Positions 50,083 through 62,693 are shown, numbered from the stretch's first letter. The stretch is 64,000 nucleotides of DNA from Sipunculus nudus (GCA_026874595.1 CM049309.1:70042926-70106925); one strand, 5' to 3'. Notes: generated by a model not told the origin, from the letters alone. Translations and numbers: made by a program.

Positions 50083-51740
50083 ACAGAATAAATCATACAG
50101 CATGGATGCAGCACAATTGTGATTAAGAAGATAAATGATAAATACTATACCGGTACTCATTTTAAACCTTATACACTATGAAATATATGAACACCCTGAT
50201 ATTTGATAAACAATTATTGAAACTTATTTATGACTCATCAATTGTTAAAGGTAAACAGAAAAATGTACTTTTTTCATTGGGTATTATGAAATGATTTTAT
50301 CCTTGGGTCTTTCTCAACTGAATTTTACAATTAAATAGTTTATTCTTGAAGTTTTTTTAACTCTGTTACTGCTTCAACTGGCCATTGTAGGAACCAAGGA
50401 ACTGTCTGTGATATATATCATGCCAATTGCCCATGATCAATATTGATTTAATCCTTATTGAAGAAAGTACACCCTTGTGCTAAAGACTTTGGCCAGGGGT
50501 TTCTTACAAAGACAGGTATCAAACATCTTAGAAGTTATATTATATTCACAATGAGAACTAATGTCCTGACCATTACAGAACTATGCCAAACATTTACTAT
50601 ATGTCAGAGTCTAAAATTGTTAAATACACAAAAAAATTAACACTTATTAAAAACACCATTAAGCCTGTATTGAAGAACATGTAAAATATATACATATAAG
50701 AGCTGCCAACCTTGAAAATATGTGTCCTGAACCATTTCCCTGCAGTGAGTGCTGGATTCCCATCAAAATGGAACATGACAACTTGGTAAACATGGCACTC
50801 CAACAGGCAGCAAAGTTTGCTCAACAGTAGCAGTGATATCATTTAAACGCGGTATATATGCCGAGAAATGTTTACACAACAAAAATCATCAGACTAGGCC
50901 CGCAATAGTTACTTTACCAATAAGAGCATAAAAACATAAAGCTTCACAATGGGCATGAACTGGCCTGCCATCACAGCTAAATTCTGTCCCTGTTTGAAGG
51001 TCAAAACGATGATAGGAAAGCCATTAGATTTCCCCGGTGTCTATCAAGGCTGTCCATGCATATGGTGCCTGTGACAAATGCCAAACAAACAGAGAGAAAT
51101 AGCTGTTAAATACAACTTCTCTTGTTGAAACCCAGCCCTACACACATCAAACCTAACCTGATACTTTAATTCATCGAGAGTTAAGATGCCATTTAAATCA
51201 GGAAAGTTACAATAGGAATGCCTATAATACCAATATCTTGACAGATATTTTTTCATCAGCTCGGGAATAATACTGTCAAGTTTTTGGGTTGTGTTTAGCT
51301 TTAATGAAACCCAAGAAAAAGTCGAATTAATTCTTACCAATTTCAACAAAACTGAACATATCTATACACTGACTTTTAAAATTAAATGGGAGTGTAGAAA
51401 GGAAAAGTTCAAATTCATGCAATTGATACTGAAAGACTTAATTTGGCTTGTTTATAGGTAGTTAAGTTACATTCTAGATCTACCTTGTCTGTTGAATGAA
51501 ATGAAATGGCAGCTATAAAAGTAATTTCTGTAGGAATATCTCCTTTACTAATGACTGTTCATGAATCATTAAAATTTATGTGATGGGCCATATGATACAT
51601 TTATTAATCAACCTTTTTATTTTAAATTTAAACTGCATGTTTTATATCTATTGTGTCAATATATCTATTAGGCAATTGTATTTTATATTTCAACTGGAAA
51701 GTGCCTTAGAGTCAGCTGTGTCAGGAAATAGTTGCTATCC

Positions 51741-51797
51741 AAATGCTTATATATAATTATAATAATAGTAATAATATAATAATAATAATAATAATAT
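51741..51797. repeat. AAT-type microsatellite
   Basis: Interrupted (AATAAT)n between 51741 and 51797. Confidence 0.85.
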
Positions 51798-52292
51798 GAC
51801 AATCTATGTTAAATCTATCTCCTATGTGTTTATTAGGCTTTTCTTTGACAGATCCAGGGGTGAATGTTCAGGTGTTTGAAGTTTTGAACCCCTTACTGGG
51901 AGAAATTACATTGAACTGTTGTGATTTTTTCATTTTTAGGCCACCCCCTGGATTTGTGGATTATTTATGGTAATATTCTCTTAAGTTCTTGTAAAACAGG
52001 AATCCCTACTTTCAAAAATCCTGGTTGTATCCTATTGTCAGATGTTCAAATGTCATTCTTGGGCTGCAGTATCTTTCAGACACTTGTCATTTATAATTAG
52101 ACTTTAGATAATATTTTTTCATATAAGCTCTGTCATATTATTGTATAAATAAATAAATATTGACTGTGCAATTGTGTGCTAAAAGGCTAATGTATAAAAT
52201 GACTGCTTTATACAAACCATTTACCTTATAAAAAATGTGTAATGTATAAGTGTAACATTATTTGCGTATCATAAAAATGAAAATATATGTAA

Positions 52293-52576
52293 GGCCAAAG
52301 AAAAAAAGGTATGGTTCTCTGGCACTTTTTTTCAGAAATCGGTGCGGGCGGGCGGTATTTTATTTTTGACCTTTTTTTGAATGCTCCGATAAAATGTCAT
52401 ATGATCAGTGAAAAATATGAAAATAACAAATATTTTTGCTAAACAGGTAAAGGCACTACATAAATTGTATTATTTATCTACTTGAAAGATAAAAATCAAA
52501 ATAAAAATTTTTGATGCGGGGGTTGAAAATTGACGCGGGCGGTGCCTGAGAACCACACCTTTTATTTTTTTTGGCC
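52293..52576. mobile_element. PIF/Harbinger-type MITE (284 bp)
   Basis: Left end GGCCAAAGAAAAAAAGGTAT, then GGTTCTCTGGC, and right end GCCTGAGAACCACACCTTTT, then ATTTTTTTTGGCC, are ~31-bp imperfect inverted repeats. Both sides carry TAA (52290-52292 and 52577-52579), the three-base TWA target duplication typical of Harbinger. The inner ends are GC-rich (GGTGCGGGCGGGCGG; GACGCGGGCGGTGCC). No coding capacity. Confidence 0.75.
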
Positions 52577-53189
52577 TAATAAAAATAAAATATATTTAAA
52601 ATATATTTAATTAGCATAATAATTGATACTGCAAAATTACATAAGAAATGAACGTATAATATCATGATTTTTTTTTTTTTTGCAAACAACAATCTACTTT
52701 CTCCTCCATGCTTTTTTAACATACTCATAACAGACTTCATAACAATTTGACATGCACAGCTACCAACATATGCCTTAAATTATTTAAACAGTAGATAAAG
52801 TGAATCCTTTATCAGCAGGAATGCTGGGCTGTTAAGTAGCATACCTGTACTGGCAGACCTGTGCTTGGTGCTGTTACACTGTGCGAGAGACTGTTTGCTC
52901 ATCTGAATGGTTTTATATACAGTTACTCTGCGCATGTTTGTAAGGTGCAGCTTCACCCCACCCTTCATCTGTTTACATGCCAGAACAGATAGACATATCA
53001 TATACATCAGGAGTAAACATGATGTATACAACAGCTATTCTGGGCATTAAAGGTGGGAGGTAATTTTATAGTCCAACGCCAAGGTGCTCACATGCCAGTG
53101 CGTCAAAATGCTTGTTTATGACAGCAATTGTTTTCTGGTGGCTGATTCTCAGGTCTCCTTAATGACTACTGGTAGGTCAAATCCCAGCC

Positions 53190-53515
53190 ATTCTCATGAC
53201 ATCATGTTGAAGGCATATGCAATATACCATCCATTCTTATGATGTCATCTTAAAAGCATATGTGGTATAGCATTCAATATATTCTGTGATCCCCTAAATG
53301 ACTAGGTCAAATGCCAGTCAATCTTCTGATATGTCATGACTTCATGTTAAAAGGATATGTTATATTGCTAATTATATTCAGTTGCAAGAAATTATGCGAT
53401 ATGCATTAGGCCAACCACCCATTCTTAGGATATCATGTTAAAGGCAATATGCATAAGGCCAACCATCCTTTATTTGTGATATCATGTTATAAAGGCAATA
53501 TGCAATACCAGCAAT
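53190..53515. repeat. degenerate ~66-bp tandem repeat
   Basis: About five diverged units of ATCATGTTAAAGGCATATGCAATA with CCAACCATTCTT-like spacers, e.g. near 53200, 53245, 53340, 53428 and 53485. Confidence 0.55.
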
Positions 53516-55777
53516 TTGTGCGACCTCATAATAAAAGAATATGCTTAAACTTTTTAAAAATTAAGGGTACATATTATCTTAAACTTTAAACTGATACTAA
53601 CTTTTATTTAGATAATAACTATAATAACCATTTAAACCTGTATAACCTGTAACATACAACAGTTAAAGTGAAGTCATCAATAGTGTTATAATGAACCACT
53701 AAAAATAACAACCTGAATAAACGTGAATCCTAATGACTAAAACCTGCATTCACTCAGCATGAAATTATCCTATGTAAACCATTCCCACAATAAATAAATT
53801 TCAAGTTATGAATATTAATCAATTACATTTGCTAATAAGCCATGAATTTATGCCTGACGATCCTGCTATGACTTATTGGCATTTTTATGACTACAGTGAC
53901 ATTGTCTGATTTATTGGTAAACTAAATGAGGCCATTATTATTGTCATCTGTTTACACAACCATGTCACTTGTTCTTTAATAATGTGTTTAGTAGCTATAT
54001 ATGTCATAATTGCATCAAAGGCAATGTGCTTTCAAAGATAACATTCAAGCCTTTTATAACTCTCAACTTTTCTATTAATAAGTTTACACTATCTAGTGTG
54101 GGTATTTGGTGTCTTTATGGTATTGACAATGTATTTTTAGACAGCCAGACATCAAGTCTGTTTCCTTTTTATCCAGTGTTTGTTTAATTCCTTGTGGTGT
54201 GGTTTGCTTTTTGTCACTGCTAGCACCAGTAGTGTTTAACTTGGTTTTTGGTGTCAACTCATATTTGATGAGAGCACTGAATATAACAAACATAAAATAT
54301 AACACCAAACAATGGTTTGTTTAGTCAGTGGATTAGCTCTATTGGAGGATTAATGGGTTCAGAGACATTTTCTGCAGGAGTCTGAAACATCAATTGATGA
54401 AAGTTCTATATATAGCTCTAGGTCTCCACAGAAATTGTTATGTTTCTGAGTTTCTGTGTCGTTCATACTCATATAAATCAATCTGAATGGGAGACTCATG
54501 AAAGTCTCAGCTAGTTAGAGGCTTTGTATAACTGAATATAAAATGATCAATGCAACTTTTCTAGTTTGACTGTCTGGCTTTAAATGATATCAGGTCCCAG
54601 AGCTGTCCAAGGAGTCTCTCCACAAATTGTTTCACTTTTTTCTAAATATTACTAGAACTTTTGCTCTCAGACCATTTGACAAGTATACATATTCTGAAAG
54701 CTAAAAATATTCTCGAAATATTGCATGTAGAAACTATGGGATTTCCTAAAACTTGTTCAATTTTTAAACATTTGAGAACAATTGTACTAGTTTTATATAT
54801 TTGAACTTTTAATTAATATTTTAAAGCTATTTTATTATGTTTCAAAACATTCCATTTTTCTCCATATGGAGTCATAAACATGTTTTGTAGGTTTTTTTGT
54901 CTATATTTAATGGGAAACCTTTTATAGCTGAAAACTTTAAAAAAAATTATTTTTGTACATTTTAAACTTTAATAACTTCAATATTTTTTAGAGTAAACAT
55001 CCCAAAGAAAAAAAGGTATTTAAAGGTTTTTACCCATACATTAACATGATGGCATGAGATATTCTGTAGTTATTACAAGTTTGCTAGATTAAATAAATTT
55101 AAGTGAAAGATCTGAAATTCATTAAAATATTTTAAAATCTAAACAAAATCCACCAGTATCAAAGAACCTAAACTTTCAATATAAAATACATGGAACATAT
55201 ACTGAGCTTTTAGAATATGTACATAACAAAGGTTCCTGGTCAAGCAGTTTGTAAAATATTGAGAAAAATCCAAAACATTGTTTACACATGACCTTGCCTG
55301 GTGGTCACTGAATGGGGAGGACGTGTTTTGTTTTGGCTGCAGACCTTGCTTTAATTTTCAACCTAAAGGGATATTTCTGGCTCACAAATTTCATCCAGAA
55401 GGGGTTGGTAGGTGATGTTGCTTCTTTAAACCCCTCTGGTAAAAATTCTGATTAGATAAATTTAATTTTAAGTGAAAATATAATAATTCAATAGCCTGAA
55501 CAAAAGGCTTTCAAAATTTTGGTGAAACCCACACCTGCAGGGTGCAAGTGTACTACACCAGGCAAGAGCAAGTTTGTGTCAATGTTCAGTGGGCCTTGTG
55601 AAATGATGCGGAACATGTAAACTTTGTACTGTGGCTGGCCAAAACTTGAAATATATAGATATGTTATTATGAAAAAGGTCACAGTCTGTTTCACCACGGG
55701 ATTACAAAAAAGCAAAAGGATTTTTAGAGGGGCTATCAGAAGAAGGGGATAGTGAAAGTGAAAATAAAACTACAGAG

Positions 55778-56475
55778 ATGGCTGGTATAACAGAGGAAAC
55801 ACTCAAAAAACTACTTTCAGAGCAAAAGGAGGACTTAATTAAATAATTTGATGAACGGTTGAGAAAATGTGTTGCAGGCTTGACTCAGAGGGTAGAAATT
55901 CTTGAAAATAAGAATGAACAATTAATAGCTGAAGTGAAATCCCTGATCAAAAAATAATGGTTGCAGAAGAAACTGCTAAACAGGCTGAACTTAAGGTAAC
56001 TGAATCCTTGAGGAGAGCTGTGGATAATGAACAATATAGCCGGCGTTCAAACCTCAAGGTTTATGGTATCCCTTAAGGGGGACAAAATGAAAACTGCAAA
56101 AAAGCTGTCCTTGATATGATTAGACATATATTAAAAACTGCAATTAAGGACAGAGACATTGATATTGTACATCGTGTGGGAAAATATATGAAAACTGGAA
56201 CAAAGGAGCCAAGGCCAATAGTAGTCAGATTTGTGCGTAGGGAGGATAAATTGGCTGTCATGAGGGAAAGACGGGCCCTGAAAGGGACCAAAATGCTTAT
56301 TGTGGATGATTTGTGCTATGCTTGCTTGGAGTATTTCATAGGGTCAAATCAGACCCAAGAGTGGAGAGAGCATGGACATGGGACTCGAATATTTTTGTTC
56401 TTAATAAGAATAACCAGCGTCAATACAAAGTTGGGTAAGGTGATGTCCTTGATGATGTTTTTAAGGAATAAATAA
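55778..56475 (+). pseudogene. LINE ORF1 remnant (coiled coil plus RNA-binding type)
   Basis: ATG at 55778, then MAGITEETLKKLLSEQKEDL and, past a stop, a heptad-like helix (RVEILENKNEQLIAEVKSL). A frame change leads to EQYSRRSNLKVYGIP, a hallmark of L1/Tx1-type ORF1 proteins. Then come a stop and ENCKKAVLDMIRHIL, DIDIVHRVGKYMKT, RPIVVRFVRREDK and ALKGTKMLIVDDL. Such proteins coat the element RNA. At least three disablements are visible. Confidence 0.75.
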
Positions 56476-56730
56476 AGCAAGAATGTAATCTGTATAACAG
56501 CGTTTGGTAACTAATGATGACTGTGAAATTCTGTTTTGAGTTTTGGTCAGCATACATAATATATCACATGTTGACTCATTGGTTCACACACACACACATT
56601 GTTACAGTTATGTCATTCTTGTATGATGTTCTGTTTTTCTTGGTCATAAATGTACACATTATTTAATGCTACTTCAAACGACCAGAATATTAAAGGAAAG
56701 CCAACATGTGATTATTGTATATGGAAATAG

Positions 56731-57717
56731 ATGATCTATAAAATTTTTCTGTACACTTTAAATGTTTTAGGTATTCAGGACTATTATAAGAGAAGAAAAA
56801 TGTGTTTATCAAATTTGTTATCAAAACAGGGTATGGCCAGGGGAATCTCCATGATACAGGAAACCCACTCAGTCGAAAAAAATGAAAATGTTTGGAAGAA
56901 TCAGTGGCGAGGTAAGAGTTATATTGCCCATTGTTCATCTAAAAGTGCAGGAGTAAGTATATTAGTTGGAAGAGACCTTGATTTTGAAGAGATTAGTAAA
57001 TATATAGACCCAAAAGGGAGGGTTATAATTATACATTGTTTAATCCAAGGAAGCCAATTTCTTATTGTTAATTCCTTCGCTCCCAACACAGAGCCAGAGC
57101 AAGTACAGTTTTACTGTGATCTTTTACAGAACAAAAATAAATTTAACATAAAAACTGATATAAGGTTGATCTGGGGAGAAGACTTTAACTTCCACTTTAG
57201 TGAAATAGATGGGGATGGTGGTAATGTACATAACTTTAAAATAAAGTCAATTCGTGCAGTTCTTGCAATGATGGACCAACTCAATGTATGTGATATATGG
57301 CGAGTTAGGAATAAAAACTTGAAAAGATTTACATGGCGATCTTCGCGTCCACTTATACAAAGGCGTTTAGATTATTTCTTAACATCTTCTAATCTCCAGT
57401 CAGTTGTAAAAGATTGCGATATAATACCGGCAGTAGCTACCGACCACTCTGCTATAATTCTTATTATTTACTCCTACCCTGTGCAGAAACATGGTCCCTC
57501 ATTTTGGAAGTTGAACTCTTCACTTCTCAAAGATGAAAGTTATGTAAAAAATATTAGGGACAATTTAATACACTGAAAGCAAAATTATGAAAACAATAGT
57601 AATGCACAGATGCTATGGGAATATTTAAAATTTAAAATAAGAGAATTTACTATAAACTATAGTAAGAAAAAAGCTGTCCAGTCTAGGAAATGACTTAAAC
57701 AACTGGAGGAAAATGTA
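56731..57717 (+). pseudogene. LINE ORF2 endonuclease domain (EEP/APE-type), split off by insertion
   Basis: A 281-codon open frame (56731-57576) shows the exonuclease-endonuclease-phosphatase fold: LNVLGIQDYYKRRK, IQETHS (catalytic Glu), LIVNSFAPN, WGEDFNFHF in place of the usual GGDFN, RRLDYFL and TDHSAI (catalytic Asp-His). After a stop the same frame continues EYLKFKIREFTINYSKKKAV up to the insertion near 57717. Product: the nickase for target-primed reverse transcription, here inactive through loss of the RT half. Confidence 0.82.
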
Positions 57718-57740
57718 ACAAGTGACCCATGGGTCATGAC

Positions 57741-60700
57741 GCTCAGCTGACTGGGAAGAGATTCGCAAAAGGAAATTTTTTCATCTGAATGGTAGTATAT
57801 ACCCATTCAACTGAAGCATCAAACAGATTAACCAACAGGGCAAAATTGTGTCTGTATTTTTAAAGGTCTCAAAAATAGAGAAAAAAATTAGTAAAAAATA
57901 AAAAAATACAGGTGGCGCCACCAGTCTGCAGGAACTGATGGAACATCTCATGATCAATATCCATGCAAAAAATCATGACCATCAGTAATGTAGTTAATGA
58001 GATATTGAAGTTTTTGTATGAAATTTTTTACTTTTCTGGGGGGTACTTTGGGGCCCCATAGCTCGAAGGATATGGGTAACAGAGACCTAATTTCTGGTTT
58101 CCAAGGAGATTTTTCATGGACCTCTCAGAATGCCAAGTTACAAGGTTCTAGGTCCAGTGGTTACGATTTGTGCCTGGTTAACAGATGGACAGACAGACGA
58201 CGGACAAAGAGTGATCACTATAGCTCAGATGACTTTCAGTCAGCTGAGCTAAAAATTGAAAAAAATACAGATGGCGCCACCAGACTGCAGAAACTGATGA
58301 AACACCCCATGATCAATATCAATGCTAAGAATCATGGTGATCAATGCATTAGTTGTTCAGATACTTGAGCTTTTGTATCAAATTTTCCATTATTGTATCC
58401 GCCAAAACAGAGTTTTGCGGATACTATGTTTTCAGCTGCACGCCGCCGCCGCCGCCGCCACCGCCGCCGCGTAGGTTTCCGGAGAACTCCTCCGTAACCG
58501 CTGGGCGGAATTTTACGAAACCCGGGATTATGTTCGGGTCACATGTGAACTGCTGCGCCCCGATTTTGTTTTGACCTCTGACCTTTCCTCTGCACTCTGC
58601 GTCTGTTTGTGCGTCTGTTTCCACACATAAACCCACATATCTGGGGAACCGTTTGACGGATCAGGAAAATTTTTTTGCACAAATGTAGCTCTTGGAGAGC
58701 TTTATAACATACACAAAAAATGGTGGCGCCACCTGCAACCATGTTTGCACAGTGTCCATCTGTTTGTCTGCCTTGGGTTAAAATCACTCATATCTCTGCA
58801 GTGACTTGACTAATTCACCTGAAATCTGGCATGCGTATACATCCTGGATAGCTTTTCTGATTTTGTGACAGGTGGCGCCACCTACATTCACTTTTACGCT
58901 GCAGACATCCAAGCTCATATCTCGGGAACCGTTTGACCGATCAGGAAAATTTTGTTGCACAAATGTAGCCCTTGGAGAGCTTTATAACATACACAAAAAT
59001 GGTGGCGCCACCTGCAACCATGTTTGCACAGTGTCCATCTGTTCGTCTGCCTTGGGTTAAAATCACTCATATCTCTGCAGTGACTTGACTAATTCACCTG
59101 AAATTTGGCATGCGTATACATCCTGGATAGCTTTTCTGATTTTGTGACAGGTGGCGCCACCTACATTCACGTTTACGCTGCAGACATCCAAGCTCAAATC
59201 TCAGGAACCGTTTGACCGATCAGGAAAATTTGTTTGCACAAATGTAGCCCTTGGAGAGCTTTATAACACACGCAAAACTGGTGGCGCCACCTACAGCCAT
59301 TTTTGCATAGCTCCTGTCTAGTTTATGCAGCAGACATCCAAGCTCATATCTTGGGAACCGTTTGACCGATTGGGCCAAAGTTTTGCATGTGTATAGTTCT
59401 CACATAGCTCTTTATCATACGCAAAACTGGTGGTGCCACCTTCAACCATTTTTGCACAGCGTCCATCTGTTTGTCTGCCATGGGCTAAAATCACTCATAA
59501 ACATGTAGTGGTTTGACTTATCTGCCTTAAATTTTGCATATGTATACAACTGGGATGGCTTTCTGGATTTTGTGGTGGGGGGGCAACCTTCATACACAAT
59601 TTGGCTGCAGACATCCATGCTAATATGCAACACTTCACTCTATTTCCCCTTGCCACTTAATCCATGCCTCACTTCACCCGTTCCACTCTGATTTAGGCGG
59701 ATACATGTAGTCGCTTGTCGACTACCCGTATTCTAGTTCTGAGGTACTTTTGAGCCCAATAGCTCGAAGAATATGGGTAACAGAGACCTAATTTGAGGTT
59801 TCCAAGGAAACTTTTTATGGGCTTCTCTGCATGTCAAGACAGAAGATTCTAGGTCTAGGCATTACGATTTGTGCCCTGTAAAATTCGTAAAAATCGAAAA
59901 AATACCAGTGGCGCCATCAGACTGCAGAAACTGATGAAACATTCCAAGATCAATATCCGTGCAAAGAATTATGGTGATCATTGCAATAGTTTTTCAGATA
60001 CTTGAGCTTTTGTATCAAATTTTCCATCATTCCGGGGGGTACTTTGGAGCCCCATAGCTCGAAGAAAATGGGTAACAGAGACCTTTTCTAAGTTTCAAAG
60101 GAGACTTTTAATGGGCCTCCCTGCATGTCAAGAGAGAAGATTCTAGGTCCAGGCGTTACGATTTGTGCCCTGTTAACAGATGACCCCATCTTAAGGTCTC
60201 ATAAATAGAGAAAATAATTCGTAAAAATTGAAAAAATACAGGTGGCGCCACCAGACTGCAGAAACTGATGAAACATCCCATGGTCAATATCCATACAAAG
60301 AATCATGGTGATCAATGCAATAGTTGTTCAGATATTTGAGCTTTTGTATCAAATTTTCCATTATTCTGGGGGGTACTTCTGAGCCCCATAGCTCAGAGGT
60401 TATGGGTAACAAAGACCTAGTTTCAGGTTTCCAAGGAGACTTTTCATGGGCCTCCCTGCATGTCAAGAGAGACGATTCTAGGTCCAGTCATTAGGATTTG
60501 TGCCCTGTTAACCAATGACCGCATCTTTTAATGTCTCAAAAATAGAGAAAAAAACACGTAAAAATCGAAAAATACAGGTGGCACCACGAGTCTGCAGAAA
60601 CTGATGAAACACCCCATGATCAAAATCAATGCAAAGAATCATGGTGATCAATGCAATAGTTGATCAGTTACTTGAACTTTTGTATCAAATTTTCCATTAT

Positions 60701-60909
60701 TCTGGGGGGTACTTTGGAGCCCCATAGCTCAGAGGTTATGGGTAACAGAGACCTAATTTCAGGTTTCCAAGGAGACTTTTTATGGGCCTCCCTGCATGTC
60801 AAGAGAGAAGATTCTAGGTCCAGTCGTTACGATTTGTGCCCTGTTAACAGATGACTGCATCTCCAGAGGTCTCAAAAATAGAGAAAAAAATTCTTTCAGT
60901 CAGCTGAGC
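57741..60909. mobile_element. tandem-repeat element with 13-bp TIRs inserted in the LINE
   Basis: GCTCAGCTGACTG (57741-57753) and CAGTCAGCTGAGC (60897-60909) are perfect inverted termini; the left side is preceded by AGTGACCCATGGGTCATGAC. The interior has ~330-bp units marked by TGGCGCCACCAG-like boxes at 57911, 58272, 59909, 60241 and 60577. Each unit carries CTGATGAAACACCCCATGAT, CTTTTGTATCAAATTTTCC and CCCATAGCTCGAAGG with ATGGGTAACAGAGACCT. A full copy of the element's end also sits inside at 58200-58255. Target duplication was not resolved. No coding capacity. Confidence 0.65.
58395..59736 (+). mobile_element. Helentron/HINE-like (pearl-like) element C, nested
   Basis: The 5' end is a hairpin, GTATCCGC(C)AAAAC..GTTTTGCGGATAC (58395-58424), then a (CCG)n-rich stretch (58439-58473). 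Near the 3' end GGCGGATAC (59696-59704) is the inverted copy of the 5' GTATCCGCC. It is followed by a perfect 7-bp hairpin, GTAGTCG-CTTGT-CGACTAC (59707-59725), and then CCGTATTCTAG ending at 59736. Host flanks are ..CCATTATT and TTCTGAGGTAC; uninterrupted neighbours read CCATTATTCTGGGGGGTAC, so insertion was at TT. The core has dimeric 279-bp repeats with GGTGGCGCCACC at 58722, 58871, 59001, 59150 and 59280. Confidence 0.82.
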
Positions 60910-60912
60910 TAA

Positions 60913-62670
60913 TAAAAATTAGAAGATAACTCTCAAACTACAGAAAATAACCAGTCCAATTACATTGAAGCTTAAGCCGGGCTTGAAGAATATTATGATA
61001 AATTAACCAAGGGGATTATTGTGCGATCACGGGTACAATGGATAGAAGAAGGGGAAAAGTCTACACATTATTTTCTTAATTTAGAAAAGAGAAATAAAAA
61101 TAAATCTGTAATAAGAAAACTGTTACTTGATAATAAAGAAGTGACTACTAATTCAGAAATTTTGAAGGTTTTAAGACAGTTTTACTCTGAAAAATATACA
61201 AGGAAATCATACATAAATGAATATGAATGCTTAACTTTTTTAAGAGATATAGACTTGCCTAAACTTAAAGAGTCAGATGCAGAAAAATGTGATGGTATTA
61301 TTAGAAAAGGGGAAATTCATAAAGCACTTCTTGAGATGAAAAATAATAAAGTCCCTGGAAATGACGAGTTAACAAAAGAATTTTACCTGAGCTTTTTTCC
61401 AGAGATTGGCGATCTTTTATTACATAGTATAAATAAAGCTTATGAGACTGGTGAATTGAGTTTAAGTCAGCGTCAAGCAGTTATAATCTTTATAGAGAAA
61501 AAGGGGAAAGATAATAGATTAATAAAAGCTTGGTGGCCTATAAGTTTGCTGAATGTGGATACTAAGATTATTAGCAAAGTATTAGTCAAAAGATTTATTA
61601 ATTTGTTACCTGGTATTATTCACACGGTTCAAAGTGCTTTTGTCAAAAACAGATTTATTGGCGAACCTGTTCGGTTATTATCAGATATTTTATATTATGC
61701 AAACAAAGACAATATGGGTGGGCTTCTAGTAGGAGCAGACTTTAAATCTGCTTTTGATAATTTAGATCATAATTTTATGTTTTCGGTATTGGAAAAATAC
61801 GGTTTTGGAGAGTCCTTCCGTCGATGGATTAAACTTTTGCATAACCATGTTCAAAGTACGGCGTTAAATAATGGATTTAGTTCAGAATATTTTACTCTTA
61901 GTAGGGGTACCCGTCAGGGTGACCCTTTAGCACCATATTTATTTGAACTCTCACTGGAAGTATTAAGGGAAATGATAAGGAAGAATGAAAGGGTAAAAGG
62001 AATAAAGTTAAATAACTTAGAAGTAAAGATGTGTATGTACGCTGATGATACAACCTTGTTTTTAAAAGACCTTGATTCTTTACATAATGTTCTCGCTATA
62101 TTTGATGTATATTCGACATATTCTTCATTGAAAATAAATCTGGGTAAGTCTGAAATTGCATGGATGGGAAAATGGAAAAATAAAGCTGATAATCCATTCC
62201 AACTTAAATTAGTAAATTTAAAACAGGACGCCATGAAAATACTTGGTATATATTATCCATATAACCAGAAAATAGTGGACGAGCTTAATTTTAACAGATG
62301 CCTTGAAAATTTGAAGAAGGTATTAAATATATGGAAGGGTAGATCACTCACCGTTTACAGACACATAGAGGTATCAAGATCACTAGCTGTTTCTAAAGAA
62401 CTATATGTAATGAATATGCTTGAACCTAAAAGATTTTGTAATGAAGTACAAGATACTATAAATAAATTTGTTTGGAAAAATAGTAGGGCTAAGGTAAAAT
62501 TTAGCACAGCAATTGGGTCATATACTTTGGGCGGATTAAAGCTACCAAATATTGATATACGACATAAAACACAAAGAATAATTTGGGTAGCTAATCTTAT
62601 CACGAAATTTAAAGGAACAGCTAGAACCCGACTTGATATGAAGTGTAAAGCTATCGGGGGTATAGACTGA
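60913..62670 (+). pseudogene. LINE ORF2 reverse transcriptase domain
   Basis: After the insertion the LINE resumes near 60913 (DNSQTTENNQSNYIEA, a stop, then LEEYYDKLTKGIIVRSRVQW). The open frame 61021-62670 spans 549 codons. Visible landmarks are IEEGEKSTHYFLNLEKR, KVPGNDELTKEFY, RLIKAWWPISLLNVDTKI (usual WRPISLL), AFVKNRFIGE, GADFKSAFD (motif A, Asp at 61738-61740), LSRGTRQGDPLAPYLFEL (motif B) and YADDTTLF (catalytic YADD codons 62038-62049). The pattern is that of the L1/Tx1 group. The catalytic Asp residues remain, but the frame closes at a stop at 62668-62670. Confidence 0.9.
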
Positions 62671-62693
62671 ATACACCAGAACTATGATATTAA

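Larger units (their letters stand above)
41789..55680. other. left part of a long (>22 kb) dystrobrevin intron
   Basis: No EF-hand or ZZ exon could be found on the - strand, and no coding frame with family resemblance appears on either strand. It holds a (TA)n run (43264-43315), a GACCACC-family MITE (45491-45640), a degenerate GGGCTGAT repeat (46725-46920), a (TG)n run (49326-49344), a SINE (49800-50082), an AAT-type microsatellite (51741-51797), a Harbinger-type MITE (52293-52576) and a degenerate ~66-bp repeat (53190-53515). Confidence 0.55.

Noticed and set aside
58018..58368. 116-codon frame on + in the repeat array
   Set aside because: Runs through the ~330-bp tandem unit and the element-end palindrome; similar short frames appear in other units.
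58424..58640. Proline-rich or glycine-rich frames on both strands
   Set aside because: They arise from the (CCG)n stretch just inside element C and are not genes.
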